64,000 nucleotides of DNA from assembly GCF_032062135.1 (NCBI RefSeq), contig NC_092859.1:44746388-44810387 (forward strand). Reading direction: 5' to 3'. The translations under genes and the position numbers were made by a program. How positions within the stretch are numbered: position 1 is the stretch's first letter; every line of letters starts with the position of its first letter. The notes beneath the pieces were generated by a model. It ran no database searches, was not told the DNA's origin, and saw nothing but the letters and a program-made list of their open reading frames with translations. The stretch comes from Pyxicephalus adspersus. Its lineage: Eukaryota; Chordata; Amphibia; Anura; Pyxicephalidae. Shown piece by piece: positions 47,261-58,856 of the stretch.

Positions 47261-50200
47261 TGCATAGTACATATATAACAATTCCCTCCTTGTAAAACCT
47301 CTGGCATGGTCCTGAACCAGGGCTGGTACTGCACAGCAAGATAGAGGCGACATAGCAATAATCAAAAACTGAAAAAAAGCTACTTCATATACTAAATAAT
47401 TTTATAATTTGCTTTTTTTTTCTTTGCTGCAAAATCTCTGCAAGCAATAATGAGAGTTTATAATCTGGCATGCAGCATGCTAACATGTTTGTTTGCTGTC
47501 CATATTTTGCAAGCATTGAAAGTCTTTGAATATATTAAATCTCACAAGCAAGAGGTAAAAAGTTTTTTTAATATACTATATAAAAAAACAATATAGAAAT
47601 TCAAGACAGCTCAGCGTATCCACACTTTCAGAGTAAGATGAAAGGTCCACTTTACACTGTGCTTAAATGCAAATTGGCATGAAAATTCAAAGGATGTCAT
47701 TTTGGCTGCTTGTTCTTGTTTTACGGTCATTCCCTGGAGTCCCCTGTATTACACTGTTTGTACAGTTAAGCCTCTCTGGACATGAAAGCACAGAATCAAT
47801 GGACTGTCTAAAAGACAGCTGTTTTATTCTCCATTTTATGCTTTTTTCTCATCTGCTGCTTCTGTATCGTAAGGGTGTTGGGCTGGAGTCCTAAATAGGG
47901 ATTACAAACTAAATATCATTTTTGCAGGGGGAATTCAAATACAACTGAACTGCAATGTATATTTACAGAAACATCTGCTAAATATGAACTTTTCAGATTA
48001 TCAACAAATCATTAGTGATTTAAAAAATCAGTAATCAAAAACTCCTCTCCACTCCAGTCTCTCCCCAAAGAACCAATAAGGGTGGCCAGCTTGGGCAGAG
48101 TTGGTAAAACTGTTAATCATATGTGCATTGCTCACATGTGTTGTCACCTCTGTCCTTTCTGTGACACTCAGGTAACAGTGATATCCAACGGTGGTAAGCA
48201 TATCCCAGCAACTAGAGTAGTAGTTAGCAAAGAATGATAGGGCTTTTCTATTTAACTATGAAAAAGAGATTGCATTTGCACACAATTCTCAGCTATGAAA
48301 AACAGGATTGCATTTGAAAAAGTTGTTTTTGCACAGCAAAGTATTAGGTATCATTTACTAGTATTGATCATAGTCTCCTTGCAGCTATTCATTCCTTTAT
48401 TACAGATGACCCTTTTGTCACTATCTCCTTGTTTTTTGTTTTTTTTTGTTTGTTTTCTTGGTTTAGGTCCGCTTTATGTGGATAACATATATCATAACCA
48501 ACTCAAAAGTACAAAATACTTTACCTGTAAAAGGGGGGCAAAAATGTTTTAAAGATACCACTTGTAGGATGATTTATTCATGTAAATGTTATTGTGTTTT
48601 CTGTTAATAACTGTCTTGAATAATACCACCGATGGCCACATTTTGTGCCCTAGGTTTATACTTGAGTCAAAACAAATTTCCTCTATTCTGAGTAAAGTTA
48701 GTAAGTCAGATAAGTTTATATTTGATTGTATTTAGTAATTGGGAGGTTTAACTTTGACTGGTTCCTAATAGTAACAAAAAAATGAGCAGGTGAGGAGTTT
48801 ACAGCTGAAGCATATAATAAAGTAGAGAAGTAAATCTAAACATAATCACAAATATCTTATGTAAGTTTAAACATGTCATTGCTAAAAGATGCTAAAAGAA
48901 AATGTCGACACTAAGATGAAAAAATCTTAAACAAAGGTGATAACAAGTATTTTGGAAATGTAAAGAATGGCAATCATTTATGCTGCACATCATTTAGGTA
49001 AGGTAAATGTAAGCCGGTTAACATGTAGATCTACCTTCATGTTCTAATGACATGAAGAAATGTGTCTGAGAAGGTTATTCTACGGTAATGGCACACCAAA
49101 GTGGTGAATACAAGGCACAGTTTAATTATTCTTCACAATATGTGGTTATCTATAAACATAGCAATGCAATGCATTGTATTTACTATGCCTACATATAATG
49201 GTGCATTTGTAAAAAAATTATATCAAATGAAAAGGGAATGTGCTAGAAATGAATTATCGTATATATATGATGTAGGCATACATTATTAAAAAATCCATAA
49301 TCAAATTATTGGAGGACAATGATAAAAAAAAAGAAAAATACACATATTTATGCCATTTCTGATCTGTTACTTACTCCTAATTATCATTGTTTGTGATTAA
49401 AAGGTAAGTTTGCAATACTTTTATTCATTCCAGCTAGGATTTAAATGTATAGCCTAAAGCTCCAACCTTTAAATTGGCACTTTCTAATGGCAAATGTTAA
49501 ATAGTGGGGCTGACCTGAAGCCTATAAATACCAGTTACTTATATTCCATGCATCCTCCTATATGGGTTTTAGGGATATTATTGACAGAATCCCTCAAATA
49601 TTGCTGTTCAACAATTCAAAAAAGGTACATCATGAGCCACTTAGAGTCATCATGGTCATCAGCTAAACTTATATATCTGCAAATACAGAAATCTGCACAT
49701 TGATGTGTGGCCCATCTCAAAAATGACCTACTGTGACCATTTTGTGAGGGTAAGAACTCACTAATTACCAGCAAGTCCTTCAAAATACCCCCTCCTAATG
49801 GGGTCATTAGTAGTGATATCTTTTAAACCATCCCAGTTAGCCCTTACTTTAATTAATATACAGCTTACATCATCATCAATATTTTCTTTACATCCTAGAA
49901 GGTAAACCTTTTTATCATGAGCCACTCTTTCAATAAATTCACCTTTGAATTCATCTTTCAATCACATATTCACCCAAGCCTTCTTCTTAAAGTTGTCTTC
50001 ATAGTATCAACTTCATCTAACTGTAACTGTCCTTCTGTGAGGGAAGGTGATAGTTATCACCATGTAACAAAAATGCCTGTTGTGGTCTTTCAGGTAATTA
50101 TTTGTATTCAAATCCTTTCCCTCCTGATAGATTTCCAAATCTCATGAAAATTTCGAATTCTCATTCTCCTAGTAAACACACACTCCTAGTAAATAAATAT

Positions 50201-51772
50201 ATTGCAAATAGTTACATTTGATCCTTCTACAAAACTCACTTGTTCAGTTACTGTGACATCTCAGACCATTAACATGTTGTCCAGGGAGCAACACATGCAC
50301 CAAACAACAAGAATTGAAACACCTCTGTGGCAATGGTGTACTTGTTGAGTTATATATTGGTTTGTTTTGGTTATTAGAAGAGAGAATCAGTTTTAGATGG
50401 ACTTTAAAGGCCAATTGAAGCCTTATTTTTCTGTTTACATGTTATGCATTAGGGCTTTTATCCAATTAGTTTGCATAACAGGTAAAGAATGTTACATCTT
50501 TATTATTTTTTTTATGTTTGTGTGCTTAGTACTGTAAAAGTTTCAGACAGTACAACACTCCTCCTTCACACCCCACTTATTACAAAACTCATGCTCCTCC
50601 CCAGCACACACAGGGCAGCACACACATATGAACAAAACAATAATTCACTTATTAGGAAGTACAAAATATGCATCACAAGTTCAGATGTTGGTCACTGTTT
50701 ATTTGAGGATACGTTTTGTTTTCGGATTTCCCCCTTAATAATTAATCAATATGATGCCTAATTTTGTTCAGATATGCAGACAAAAACTGTAACACCTATA
50801 TCTGTCCTTCCATTGTTTACCTGCCAGTCCTATTTAATTGTTTCAGCTCATTTCTGTAGATGCTGCTACTTTATTTCTTTGTTACCTATGTTGCCACATA
50901 GCAATTAGTTGATTCTGGTCTGTATGTGTGTTTTCTTATTCCTCATTCCCCGAATCTGACAGTAATATACAAATCACATCATCTAGATTTCTAGCTACAA
51001 TCCTAATATTGCACAAATCATAAAAATACATTTAGCACTGCCTGGTATGACCTAGAATGCACTTCATCAAATCCTGAATATGCATCAGAGTATGCAAATC
51101 AGTAAGAAAAAAAATCTGAAACATCACAAACATTTCCAAATGTGTTTAGGGGAGAAAAAAAAGTTGTTAGGTTTTTTGTTGTGTGTGCATGCTTTATTAC
51201 TTTTCTTCTAAGACATTACATCCGGAGTTATGAATCAAATTAGAGACAGCAATTATCACTAATATCATTCTACTAACAGTGTCTTTCTCGCCCTTATCTA
51301 ATGGAAGAAAGTACAAAAATATGACAATAATGTAGCATTGTGCTTGCTTAATTGCTGATACCTGAGACCTGTTTGCTGCATATTTTCACTTCATCTGATG
51401 ATGAATAATGTATTTGGGATGGAGTCTGGAAAGTAAGTGTTTATTGTGTTGTCTCTTGGGTTTCACAGAAGCTCAGTATTATTTTTCCTCATTGTATAAA
51501 AACATAATGCAATATGTTTGTTTGCGATGTAGCAAACAATGTATACAATGTTGTTGTATTCATTCATATTACAGAAACTTAAAGGAGACTTGTTTGGATG
51601 GAACCAAAAATGTTGCCATAGCTGGTTATTTTTGTTGGTGTAATCACTAGAGTCACCACTTTTTTCTTCATTATGTGATATGTCACTGACCTGGAGCTAG
51701 CATATAACATCTAATATGTCTTGTTACATATTAGTGAAACATAAGCCCTGGTTTAACGAGCTTCAGGAACAC
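47261..51772. other. Long unassigned AT-rich stretch
   Basis: No recognised repeats. Two open frames are noted without function: 47667-47894 (plus, hydrophobic start) and 49761-49961 (minus). Confidence 0.4.
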
Positions 51773-52065
51773 TTAATGTGGACCTAAACGCAAAAAATTA
51801 TCAGGAGATAGAGGTAACTGAAAAAAGAGACATGCTCTACACGGTACAGTGTATGTGCCATTTAGTGTTTTATGTGTGACACAATATGTGCAGGAGTTAT
51901 ATTATCAGTGGCCACTCAATGGTTGAAGAGAATTACCGTCTTTTTGGAAGTCCACCGTGGAGTCAGCAGCGAAGATGGCAGCTTCCTCTGATGCGACGAA
52001 GACAAATGCTGGAATAGTCTGTGCCAGAAGCTTACCACCCACCAACGAGTATAGTTACTCTTTAA
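51773..52065. mobile_element. TTAA-type MITE, TTAAAGTGGAACTAAAC family
   Basis: The left end TTAATGTGGACCTAAACGC and the right end (reverse complement TTAAAGAGTAACTATACTC) are an imperfect inverted repeat with TTAA at both sides. The GC-richer interior includes AGCAGCGAAGATGGCAGC near 51965. It is non-coding. Confidence 0.6.
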
Positions 52066-53059
52066 AACCCAAAGCTAGTGTACAATCACCTCCCCCAGGT
52101 CCTTTTGGGTTATGTAACTAACCCTCCATTGAGTTCATTTTAAAATGAACCTGAACTTGTTCACCAACATGAACCAACATGTTCATGAAAAACCACAAAT
52201 GCTTCCTTTGATCTTGTGTGACTCCAATCATGATACGTTACGTAACCAATGGTTTTTCTTCATCCTCCCAGAATGAAATGCTGAGTTTCTAGGAGGCCAA
52301 TAGGCTAGCCTGAGCAATGTCATATGGGCACAGGGAAATAATCTTTAGCCCTGTGTAAGTTTTGACCAAATTGACTTGAAACTGAATGAAGCGAGGAACT
52401 GAATGTGGGAGCGAATGGAAGGTACGTACACCTAACACCTAAAGAAATGTAGCTGTTTTTTTTAACAAGCCTTGTAAAATGCATGTTTAATAATTTCTTA
52501 GTATTCCACAACATATTAATTAAATTACTCATTGCCTCTATGTGGGAAGCTGCTAAGAACTAATTCTGTATTTGGCAACATTTTAGATGGAAAAATCATC
52601 AACAGGGTGTTTACAATGCCAGCCTTCAAAGGATGGCACTGATAACTATTCTGGTTGACATATAGATGCTATGAATTTTCGGTGTGATTGCAATAAGGGG
52701 GGAGCCTAATAGTTCAGTAATATTACAGAATAACTGTCTTTAATGACCAACTGGCATCCTATAACCTATATTATGCTTGTGTAGAATAAGCTCCTAAATT
52801 CTAAATAGAGAGTAGACAATATATGGTTTGTTTTAGGTTTGCTATAAAGTAAATCTGTCACATCTTTTTTTCCTGTAATTTATGCCAATATTTTGTGCAG
52901 TTCTAGTAGGGAGTTAGCAAAGCATAGAATGCAACTTCAGCAGCTGAAATTGTGTACACTGCTCTGTCATATTAACTAATATATAATACATCGGAACTAA
53001 ACCCTACTATATTTATTTGTCCTCATTCTGTCGCAGGGCACCATATTCTTCTGTCTTCT
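52066..53059. other. Unassigned sequence
   Basis: Contains small direct repeats of GAACCAACATG/GAACATG type near 52150-52185. No family or gene is recognised. Confidence 0.45.
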
Positions 53060-53134
53060 TCTCTTCCTAAATATGATCTTTGGCCATCTTGATTGGCCAG
53101 GCCGGGATAACATGACTCCCATGTAGGTGCACTG

Positions 53135-53179
<45 letters not shown>

Positions 53180-53340
53180 ACAATTCTCTTGAGCAATCAG
53201 GCAGGTAAGAGTACATATTGCAGAAATGATATTGCCTTTCCCTTTCTTCAATAATGCCCTTCCTGATCCAAGGTTTTGCTCCTCTGTAGAGACTCTGTCA
53301 ATTTGCCTAATTAGGGCCAAGTTATAGAACCTTTTACTTG
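53060..53340. mobile_element. MITE relic with (TA)n array
   Basis: GATCTTTGGCCATCTTGATTGG near 53072 matches the relic at 12242 and, in reverse, the MITE at 14968. CAGGCAGGTAAG...ATTGCAGAAATGATATTGCC near 53198 matches the same family. A TA array (about 53139-53177) sits between. The ends are not defined. Confidence 0.5.
53139..53177. repeat. (TA)n microsatellite
   Basis: About 19 uninterrupted TA units inside a MITE relic. Confidence 0.95.
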
Positions 53341-53830
53341 CCTACCCCCTAACACCATTACATTTACCTTATGTTGCTCCATCAGAGATTTCTCAAAAAT
53401 CCAAAACAAAGACTATTTTCTCCTAAGCTAGAAAAGAGTTAACTCCACTGCCAGTTTTTTTTTTTTTTTAGCTGGATATGTCTCCTGATGCTTTTTGTCA
53501 GCAGAGCAGAAAGCGAGTGGAAATTTAAAGATTTAGGGTTGTCAGTTTGATCAAAGAGATGGAGTCCAAAATGCACTGAAAACAAACTGGGAAGTCACAA
53601 TATAAAAAAATAGGCAACTTTTTATGCAACAGTGGGAAAATTTGCCTGTATATACTGTAACTGGCAATAATTGTTATAATTGTTAACAGTGACAATATTG
53701 GAAAACTATTTTAAAACAGAACTAAACTTAAAAAAGCTTAAGGTCAGAACGGTCATTTTTTTGAAGAGGGACAGATAGTGTCCTTCCTGCATGGGACATC
53801 ACCTGTCCCTTCTGCAATAATGCCTGCTTA

Positions 53831-53834
<4 letters not shown>

Positions 53835-53883
<49 letters not shown>
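53835..53883. repeat. (TA)n microsatellite, left half
   Basis: About 24 TA units ending exactly at the LTR boundary; the array resumes at 54834 after the LTR. Confidence 0.95.
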
Positions 53884-53886
<3 letters not shown>

Positions 53887-54116
53887 GGTACATTACTGAG
53901 GGTTGCTCATGGTAATGGGATGCTTACAGAGCAGATTAGAGGCAGCAGACTCCAAAAGTCCAAAATACCAGCAGGTTTATTCAGGCAGGTGTTACAGCAC
54001 ACTCTCCAGCACTTCACAACAAAACAATAAACAATAGCCTGGCTGGGCTACCGGCTGGTTTCCTCACCTAGGTGCCCTCTCTTACACACACTAAATCAAC
54101 ACTGTTTCCCTCACAG

Positions 54117-54380
54117 TTCCAATCTGGTTTTCCCGCTGGCTTTCCTTGAGCTCTGTCCCCTCTCATATGGCCTGGAATCCACTCTGGCTCCCATCTCCTG
54201 ACTGGAACAGATTCTGGCTCCCTTCTCAGCCTGGAACCCTCTGGCCAATTCCAATCTGGTTTTGCCCACTGGCTTTCCTGGTGCTCTGTCACCTCTCATG
54301 TGGCCTGTAATCCACTCTAGCTCCCTTCTCCTGACTGGAACAGATTCTGGCTCTCTTCATAGCCTGGAACCCTCTGGCCA
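54117..54380. repeat. 132-bp tandem duplication within LTR
   Basis: TTCCAATCTGGTTTT...CCTGGAACCCTCTGGCCA occurs at 54117-54248 and again at 54249-54380 with about ten substitutions. It leads straight into the 27-bp array, whose unit resembles the end of this one. Confidence 0.92.
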
Positions 54381-54632
54381 CCTTCTCAGCATGGAACCCT
54401 CTGTATGCCTTCTCAGTCTGGAATCCTCCGGCTGCCTTCTCTGCCTGGAACCCTCTGGCTGCCTTCTCAGCCTGGAACCCTCTGCATGTCTTCTCAGTCT
54501 GGAACCCTCCAGCTGCCTTCTCTGCCTGGAACCCTCTGGCCGCCTTCTCAGCCTGGAACCCCCTGCATGCCTTCTCAGTCTGGAACCCTCCGGCTGCCTT
54601 CTCTGCCTGGAACCCTCTGGCTGTCTTCCAAG
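54360..54632. repeat. 27-bp minisatellite within LTR
   Basis: About ten units of 27 bp, consensus near CTGGAACCCTCTGGCTGCC plus TTCTCAGC. Units alternate between ...TTCTCTGCC and ...TTCTCAGC/GTC endings, giving a 54- to 81-bp higher-order pattern. Because 27 is divisible by 3, several frames on both strands stay open (for example minus-strand RGFQAEKAA repeats). This explains the long frames here without any protein. Confidence 0.95.
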
Positions 54633-54830
54633 CACACTCCAGCTGCAACACAGTGGCTGATCCTCTTCCCTCAGCCTCTTGCTGTGCGTGCAGGTGCACA
54701 TTTACGTCCTTGGCCAGCTCCAGGGCCCTAATATCCCTGGTTTTTCTTCTAAAAACCTACATACACTTTAACACGTTTTTTCCCTGGAGCCTTTTATACA
54801 CTTATTCTGACATTTTTGGGGCACTCTGTC

Positions 54831-54833
<3 letters not shown>

Positions 54834-54864
<31 letters not shown>
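54834..54864. repeat. (TA)n microsatellite, right half
   Basis: About 15 TA units continuing the array interrupted by the LTR. Confidence 0.95.
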
Positions 54865-54865
<1 letters not shown>

Positions 54866-55067
54866 TTTATGTTTAGTTTCACTTTAAGCAACAATGGAAA
54901 AATGCCTGTATGAAACTGCAACTAGTTGCTGTGTTTTAACATATTAAACCATCATAATGTGAAGAAAAAAAATTTACGTAACAATGAGAATAAAATGCTT
55001 GTATATTAATAGAATTAGCTGTTTTGATTTCACTTTGTCAACAGTCACAATGAGCTTGATTTATTAA

Positions 55068-55282
55068 CCCCCCTAGCGTTCTAATTCTGTCCGTATTTCC
55101 ACACAAAAAGTGTTACTTTTTTTGCATGGAAATTTGTTTTACATTGTAGGCTATAATTCTTAGGCATAACTCATTGAAATATGTCCAATATTTATTGAAT
55201 TTATTTATAAAGTTTAAACAGAAATACACAAAAATCTGTTAAAAAAAAAATGTGAAACGGAATATAACTGTAGAAAAGCATG

Positions 55283-55328
<46 letters not shown>

Positions 55329-55655
55329 ATATATATATATATAATATAATTATTTATATATACAGCTATTTTGTATTGAATCCAATACAAAATTATTTGA
55401 ATTTCTCACCGTTCCTCCCGCCCGCACCTACGCATGCACCAACGTCAGATCGTCTCTGCAGTTCGTGACTGAAGATCAAGGGAGGGGGACATGTCCCCAG
55501 GACCTGCGGGGACCACCGGGATGCCAGGGGATGCCAACAGAACTAGGTAAGTGTTTTTTTTTTAGGTTTTAAGCGACGCCGAGTGTGACTCGGGATTACC
55601 ACTTTCTGCAGGTAATATCCACCCCGAGTGACACTCGGGATTACCGCCAGGGGGG
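55068..55655. mobile_element. TTAA-type MITE, CCCCCTAGCG family (copy 3, complete)
   Basis: Perfect TTAA on each side (55064-55067, 55656-55659). The left end CCCCCCTAGCGTTCTAATTC and right end GGATTACCGCCAGGGGGG are family ends. The interior, in opposite orientation to the 5.7 kb copy, has the same TGCATGGAAATTTGTTTTAC phrase, a TA array and a CpG-rich block. The right end contains a duplicated GAGTGTGACTCGGGATTACC / GAGTGACACTCGGGATTACC segment. It lies inside a foldback MITE, so it is the younger of the two. Confidence 0.93.
55288..55364. repeat. (TA)n microsatellite with interruptions
   Basis: A pure TA run to about 55320, then ACATATAAATATATA and TATTTATATATA. It is in the same internal position as the TA array of the 5.7 kb copy. 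Confidence 0.95.
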
Positions 55656-55868
55656 TTAATGCTCTCCAAGGCTGGAGAAGATACATTTTCATCAGTGAAC
55701 CTGGGTGATTCAGCATGCTTGGATTGGATCTGGTCCAGGATTGAAAACATTTGCTAACTAATAGCAAATGACTTTTAATAAATATATTCCAGGTTTGCTG
55801 GATCACCCAGGTTTACCAATGTAAGTGAATCTTCTACAGCCAAGGAGAGCTTTAATTAATCAGACCCA

Positions 55869-58462
55869 ATATAAGAAAACCGGTGGATGTTTAAACAACG
55901 TTGAGAAAAAAATGGGTTTATATATTACCAGATGCTGTGGTTTCCCCTAATGTCACCTCTGAACTTGTGTTAACCCAAATAGTGCTCAGTCACCTTCTAG
56001 CCCACCCAGGACTGGTGGAGGAATGATAGCTCTGATCCCCAGAAGTGATCAGAACAGAGCACTTTTGGGTTCATACCTTATAGGGTAGATCAGTAAATGT
56101 TATCCAACACTCTCCATCAGGACACCTACATCGGTTAGCCTGGTACACATGGCCGGGGAGAAGCAAGTGTTGAAGTGACATATTAACCTGCTGACAGATT
56201 TAATCTTGTGGCTGTAAAGAAACCACAACAAATCAGACAGCTGGGAAAACAAATATAAATGAAAAGAAAAATGTGACTACTATAAGTCTATGGAATTTTC
56301 TAGAGGAGAGAGGAGAAGGATAGAAGGATATCACTGTTTTGCTACTTCATTGTCCAATAACTGGCTGAGAGAGTTCCTGGACTAGGTGAAATGTCATAGC
56401 TGACAGGACCTGACTGTGCTCTTTGGCAGGATGCCTGTATTACAAGACAGGTTAATTAGAATCCTAACTCCTTTACCATACAAATCAGTTCAAATATGTA
56501 CTTTTGCGCTTTGTATTTTTCTGTTTGCCTGAAGTTACCCTCTATAGCAACATCTGTACAAAATTTAGTTTAAAATGAATGCTACTATTCTACTAGTACT
56601 GTACTGAAATCTACAAAAAAATATATCTGTCAAAAATTTGCATTATAGCAGAACCTAGGGTTTTATACAATGCAAACGACTTTCTATTTATGTATTTTAT
56701 ATCCCTCCTGTCTTGGAATTCAGAAAACCTAAAATAAAGCATGTGTTACAACTTAATGTCTAAAAAGAGGACCAGGATGTCAACCGTATTACCTTCAGTG
56801 TGACATAAATGAAGAAAAAGATCCCCCAAAAATAGTCTGCTACTTTTTGCCGCAGGCTCAGCAGCTACATTACAAGCCCTGTTGATTTAAACCCCATGCT
56901 ATCCTACGTCTTTGACACTATAAGGGTGATTAAGACTGATTCATAAATTATTTATTTATAAATTTCCTTCCTGCAAATCCTCCTGATGCTGCATTATATT
57001 AACACCTTTTCCTAATAATCACTATTCAGTAATGGAAGGTTTCACAGTTTAAAAAAAATGCTTCCGTCTGCTCAAAATGGAAAAGAAAAAACTGGGAACT
57101 GCAATCTGTAAATATAGGAAATGCAATAATTAACGCACATCATAATATATTTATTATGTAAGTAAGATGGATTGGTTTCAGAGTAACCTAGTGAATTAAA
57201 AATACCCCTTTTTTAACGATCATGCTTTTGCAATGTAGAAGTTAATCAACCTGGAATTAGGTGTAGTTTCAAATGGCAGACCCTATATTGTTCACTTTAA
57301 TTTTTAATATGACGGATTAATGAGCAGACATGGATCTGGAGGAAAGGTTCATTACGGTGCTTAGAGTTACTGCTCCTCAGCTGTGGATTGTAAAAATGCA
57401 ACTTGACTTAGAATTATGCATATTGAGAGTCATTTTTTACCAAGCTGTAAATAGGAGCATTACACCCCTTCTAGCTTTGGCAGCTGTGTACCTCATTTGT
57501 TTTTTGTTTTTTTATGAAGAGCTATCACCTTTAAAACAAGCTCAAATGCCTGATACAGATGTTGCTAATCTTTTGCTCAACCAACCAGTCTATTCTTTCT
57601 GTAGTCCAAAGACACAATACACATATACAATATTCTGCCCTTTGTGGGTGGGGATGGGGCGAACTACAGGTCACATGGGAGCTAACAATTGGATTTGCTA
57701 AATAATTTGAACAACAGGTATTCTATGTGTGCTTTCTTTGGAAATTCACCAATACATCTGATCTGTCCTCGTCCAATCTTTCCATATGCAAATGAAAATC
57801 CTTGCTCCCCAGAGGTTCATTCATTTGCAATTAGTAGACTAAAATAATTTTATATTCATGTTTCATTCATTCTGATCTGATTGACTTATTTAAATGGAAA
57901 CAAGATTGAAACCAAAAAAATAACGTGTACTACATTTTATTGTGTAACTGTCCAGGCTATTAAAATTCATGTGTATATTCTCAACAAGCAGTAAATGATA
58001 CAATAAGCCTTCAATGACATCTGTATGGACAGGAACTGCAGAACCTCCAGCTATTCCCAGCCATTTGATTTTCCATGTAAACACAAATCAGTATTCTAAG
58101 AGAGGAACAGGGTGCAGAGAGAACTGATATGACCAACTTCAAGGCTTCCACTGTAAATTGTGAGAATGAATTGTTCTACATTGCCTCCAGCTACTGAGGT
58201 CAGTGAGAGTTTGTTTAAAATGTTATGTGCTAAATGGCTATAGCTTACTCTAAGGTTCACTCCAAAAGGAACATTTGAAACTTTAAAGAATATTTATATA
58301 CTAGGAATATAATTTAGGGTTTCAGCAAATTCTTTATTGTACAGTTCTACCTGCTGCTGTTTACAAGAACTAAAACTGTTGTGAACTAAAACTGGCACAT
58401 AGATATCTATTTAAAATCAGTAAATTGGTGACACCAAATAATTTCAGTTTAAACACATACAT
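55869..58462. other. Unassigned sequence
   Basis: Includes a 123-codon plus frame (57330-57701) with a hydrophobic middle but no family resemblance that I can recognise. Confidence 0.4.
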
Positions 58463-58856
58463 CAGGGGTCAGCAAACTTTTTTGGCAACTAGGACATTTT
58501 AGGGGGTCAAGAAGGCACACTAGGCTCTTTCTCAAATCCTGTGCTGATGGCTCCCCCCCACCAGGAATGCCCCTGGAAATCCCTCCCTCCTGCAATGCAT
58601 ACGGAGGAGAGGGAACGCCCCTGAAGGAAAATCCCTCTCCTACGGTGGAGAGGGAATGTCCCCTTACCCCGGCAGGGGAAGTGTTAACTCTGGGTGCGGT
58701 AAATAGGTAAGGGAGGCATAACAAGGAGGCTCCGGAGCCACAGGTTTCCGACCCTGCCAGCCGGGATTAGGCCGGATCGACCAGGGGGGCATTAGGCTGG
58801 AAAGGACTACTGGATAGGCCGTATCTGGCCTAAAGGCCGGAGTTTGCCTACCCCTG
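58463..58856. mobile_element. hAT MITE, CAGGGGTCAGCAAACT family (copy 2)
   Basis: The left end CAGGGGTCAGCAAACTTTTT and right end (reverse) CAGGGGTAGGCAAACTCCGG form the terminal repeat. The duplication is ACATACAT (58455-58462) versus ACATAGAT (58857-58864), 7 of 8. Relative to copy 1 at 11676 it lies in the opposite orientation: GGCCTAAAGGCCGGAG is at its right end here and CTCTGGCCTTTAGGCC at the left end there. The core GGAGAGGGAA repeats are shared. It is non-coding; the 91-codon minus frame is a shadow. Confidence 0.92.

Larger units (their letters stand above)
53884..54833 (-). mobile_element. Solo LTR (gypsy-like) inserted in a (TA)n array
   Basis: Read on the minus strand the unit is 950 bp, begins TGTGACAGAGTGCCCC and ends GTACCACA, so it has the TG...CA ends of an LTR. 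It carries a TATAAAAGG box near 54790-54797, about 40 bases in, and an AATAAA signal at 53981-53976 about 90 bases before the end. Both flanks are TA repeat, so the duplication (ATAT or ATATAT) cannot be sized. No internal retroviral region or second LTR is adjacent, which fits recombination to a solo LTR. The gypsy label is inferred from structure. A minisatellite and a 132-bp duplication expand its middle. Confidence 0.8.
53711..54887. mobile_element. TTAA-type MITE hosting TA array and solo LTR
   Basis: The left end TTAAAACAGAACTAAAC (53711) and the right end, TTAAAGTGAAACTAAAC in reverse from 54887, are inverted repeats with TTAA. Left interior phrases (GGGACAGATAGTG, GGGACATCACCTGTCCC, TTCTGCAATAATGCCTGC) match sister MITEs. 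A TA array begins at 53835 and is continued at 54834-54864, the two halves being separated by the LTR. Without LTR and TA expansion the element would be roughly 150-230 bp. Confidence 0.8.
55050..55868. mobile_element. Foldback MITE split by a TTAA MITE
   Basis: The left arm start TGAGCTTGATTTATTAA ends at 55067. The arm resumes at 55656 as TTAATGCTCTCCAAGGCTGGAG and continues through the centre to ATCAGACCCAATAT near 55868. Together the flanks form one palindromic element of about 230 bp, matching the copies at 31041, 42191, 60415 and 61567. Confidence 0.92.

Noticed and set aside
47667..47894. Signal-peptide-like frame (MKIQRMSFWLLVLVL)
   Set aside because: No splice donor at a useful position and no homologous protein recognised; hydrophobic frames are common in this AT-rich DNA.
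52997..53320. 107-codon minus-strand frame with an IYIYIY run
   Set aside because: Translation of a (TA)n array inside a MITE relic.
54289..54701. Repetitive 108-136-codon frames on both strands
   Set aside because: These are products of a 27-bp minisatellite whose period is a multiple of three; no start context or homologous protein.
55543..55806. 87-codon minus-strand frame
   Set aside because: It spans the junction of a TTAA MITE and a foldback arm; similar peptides at 31 and 60 kb are the same palindrome translated.
57330..57701. 123-codon plus-strand frame with a hydrophobic middle
   Set aside because: No recognisable family and a composition typical of AT-rich DNA; not supported as a gene.
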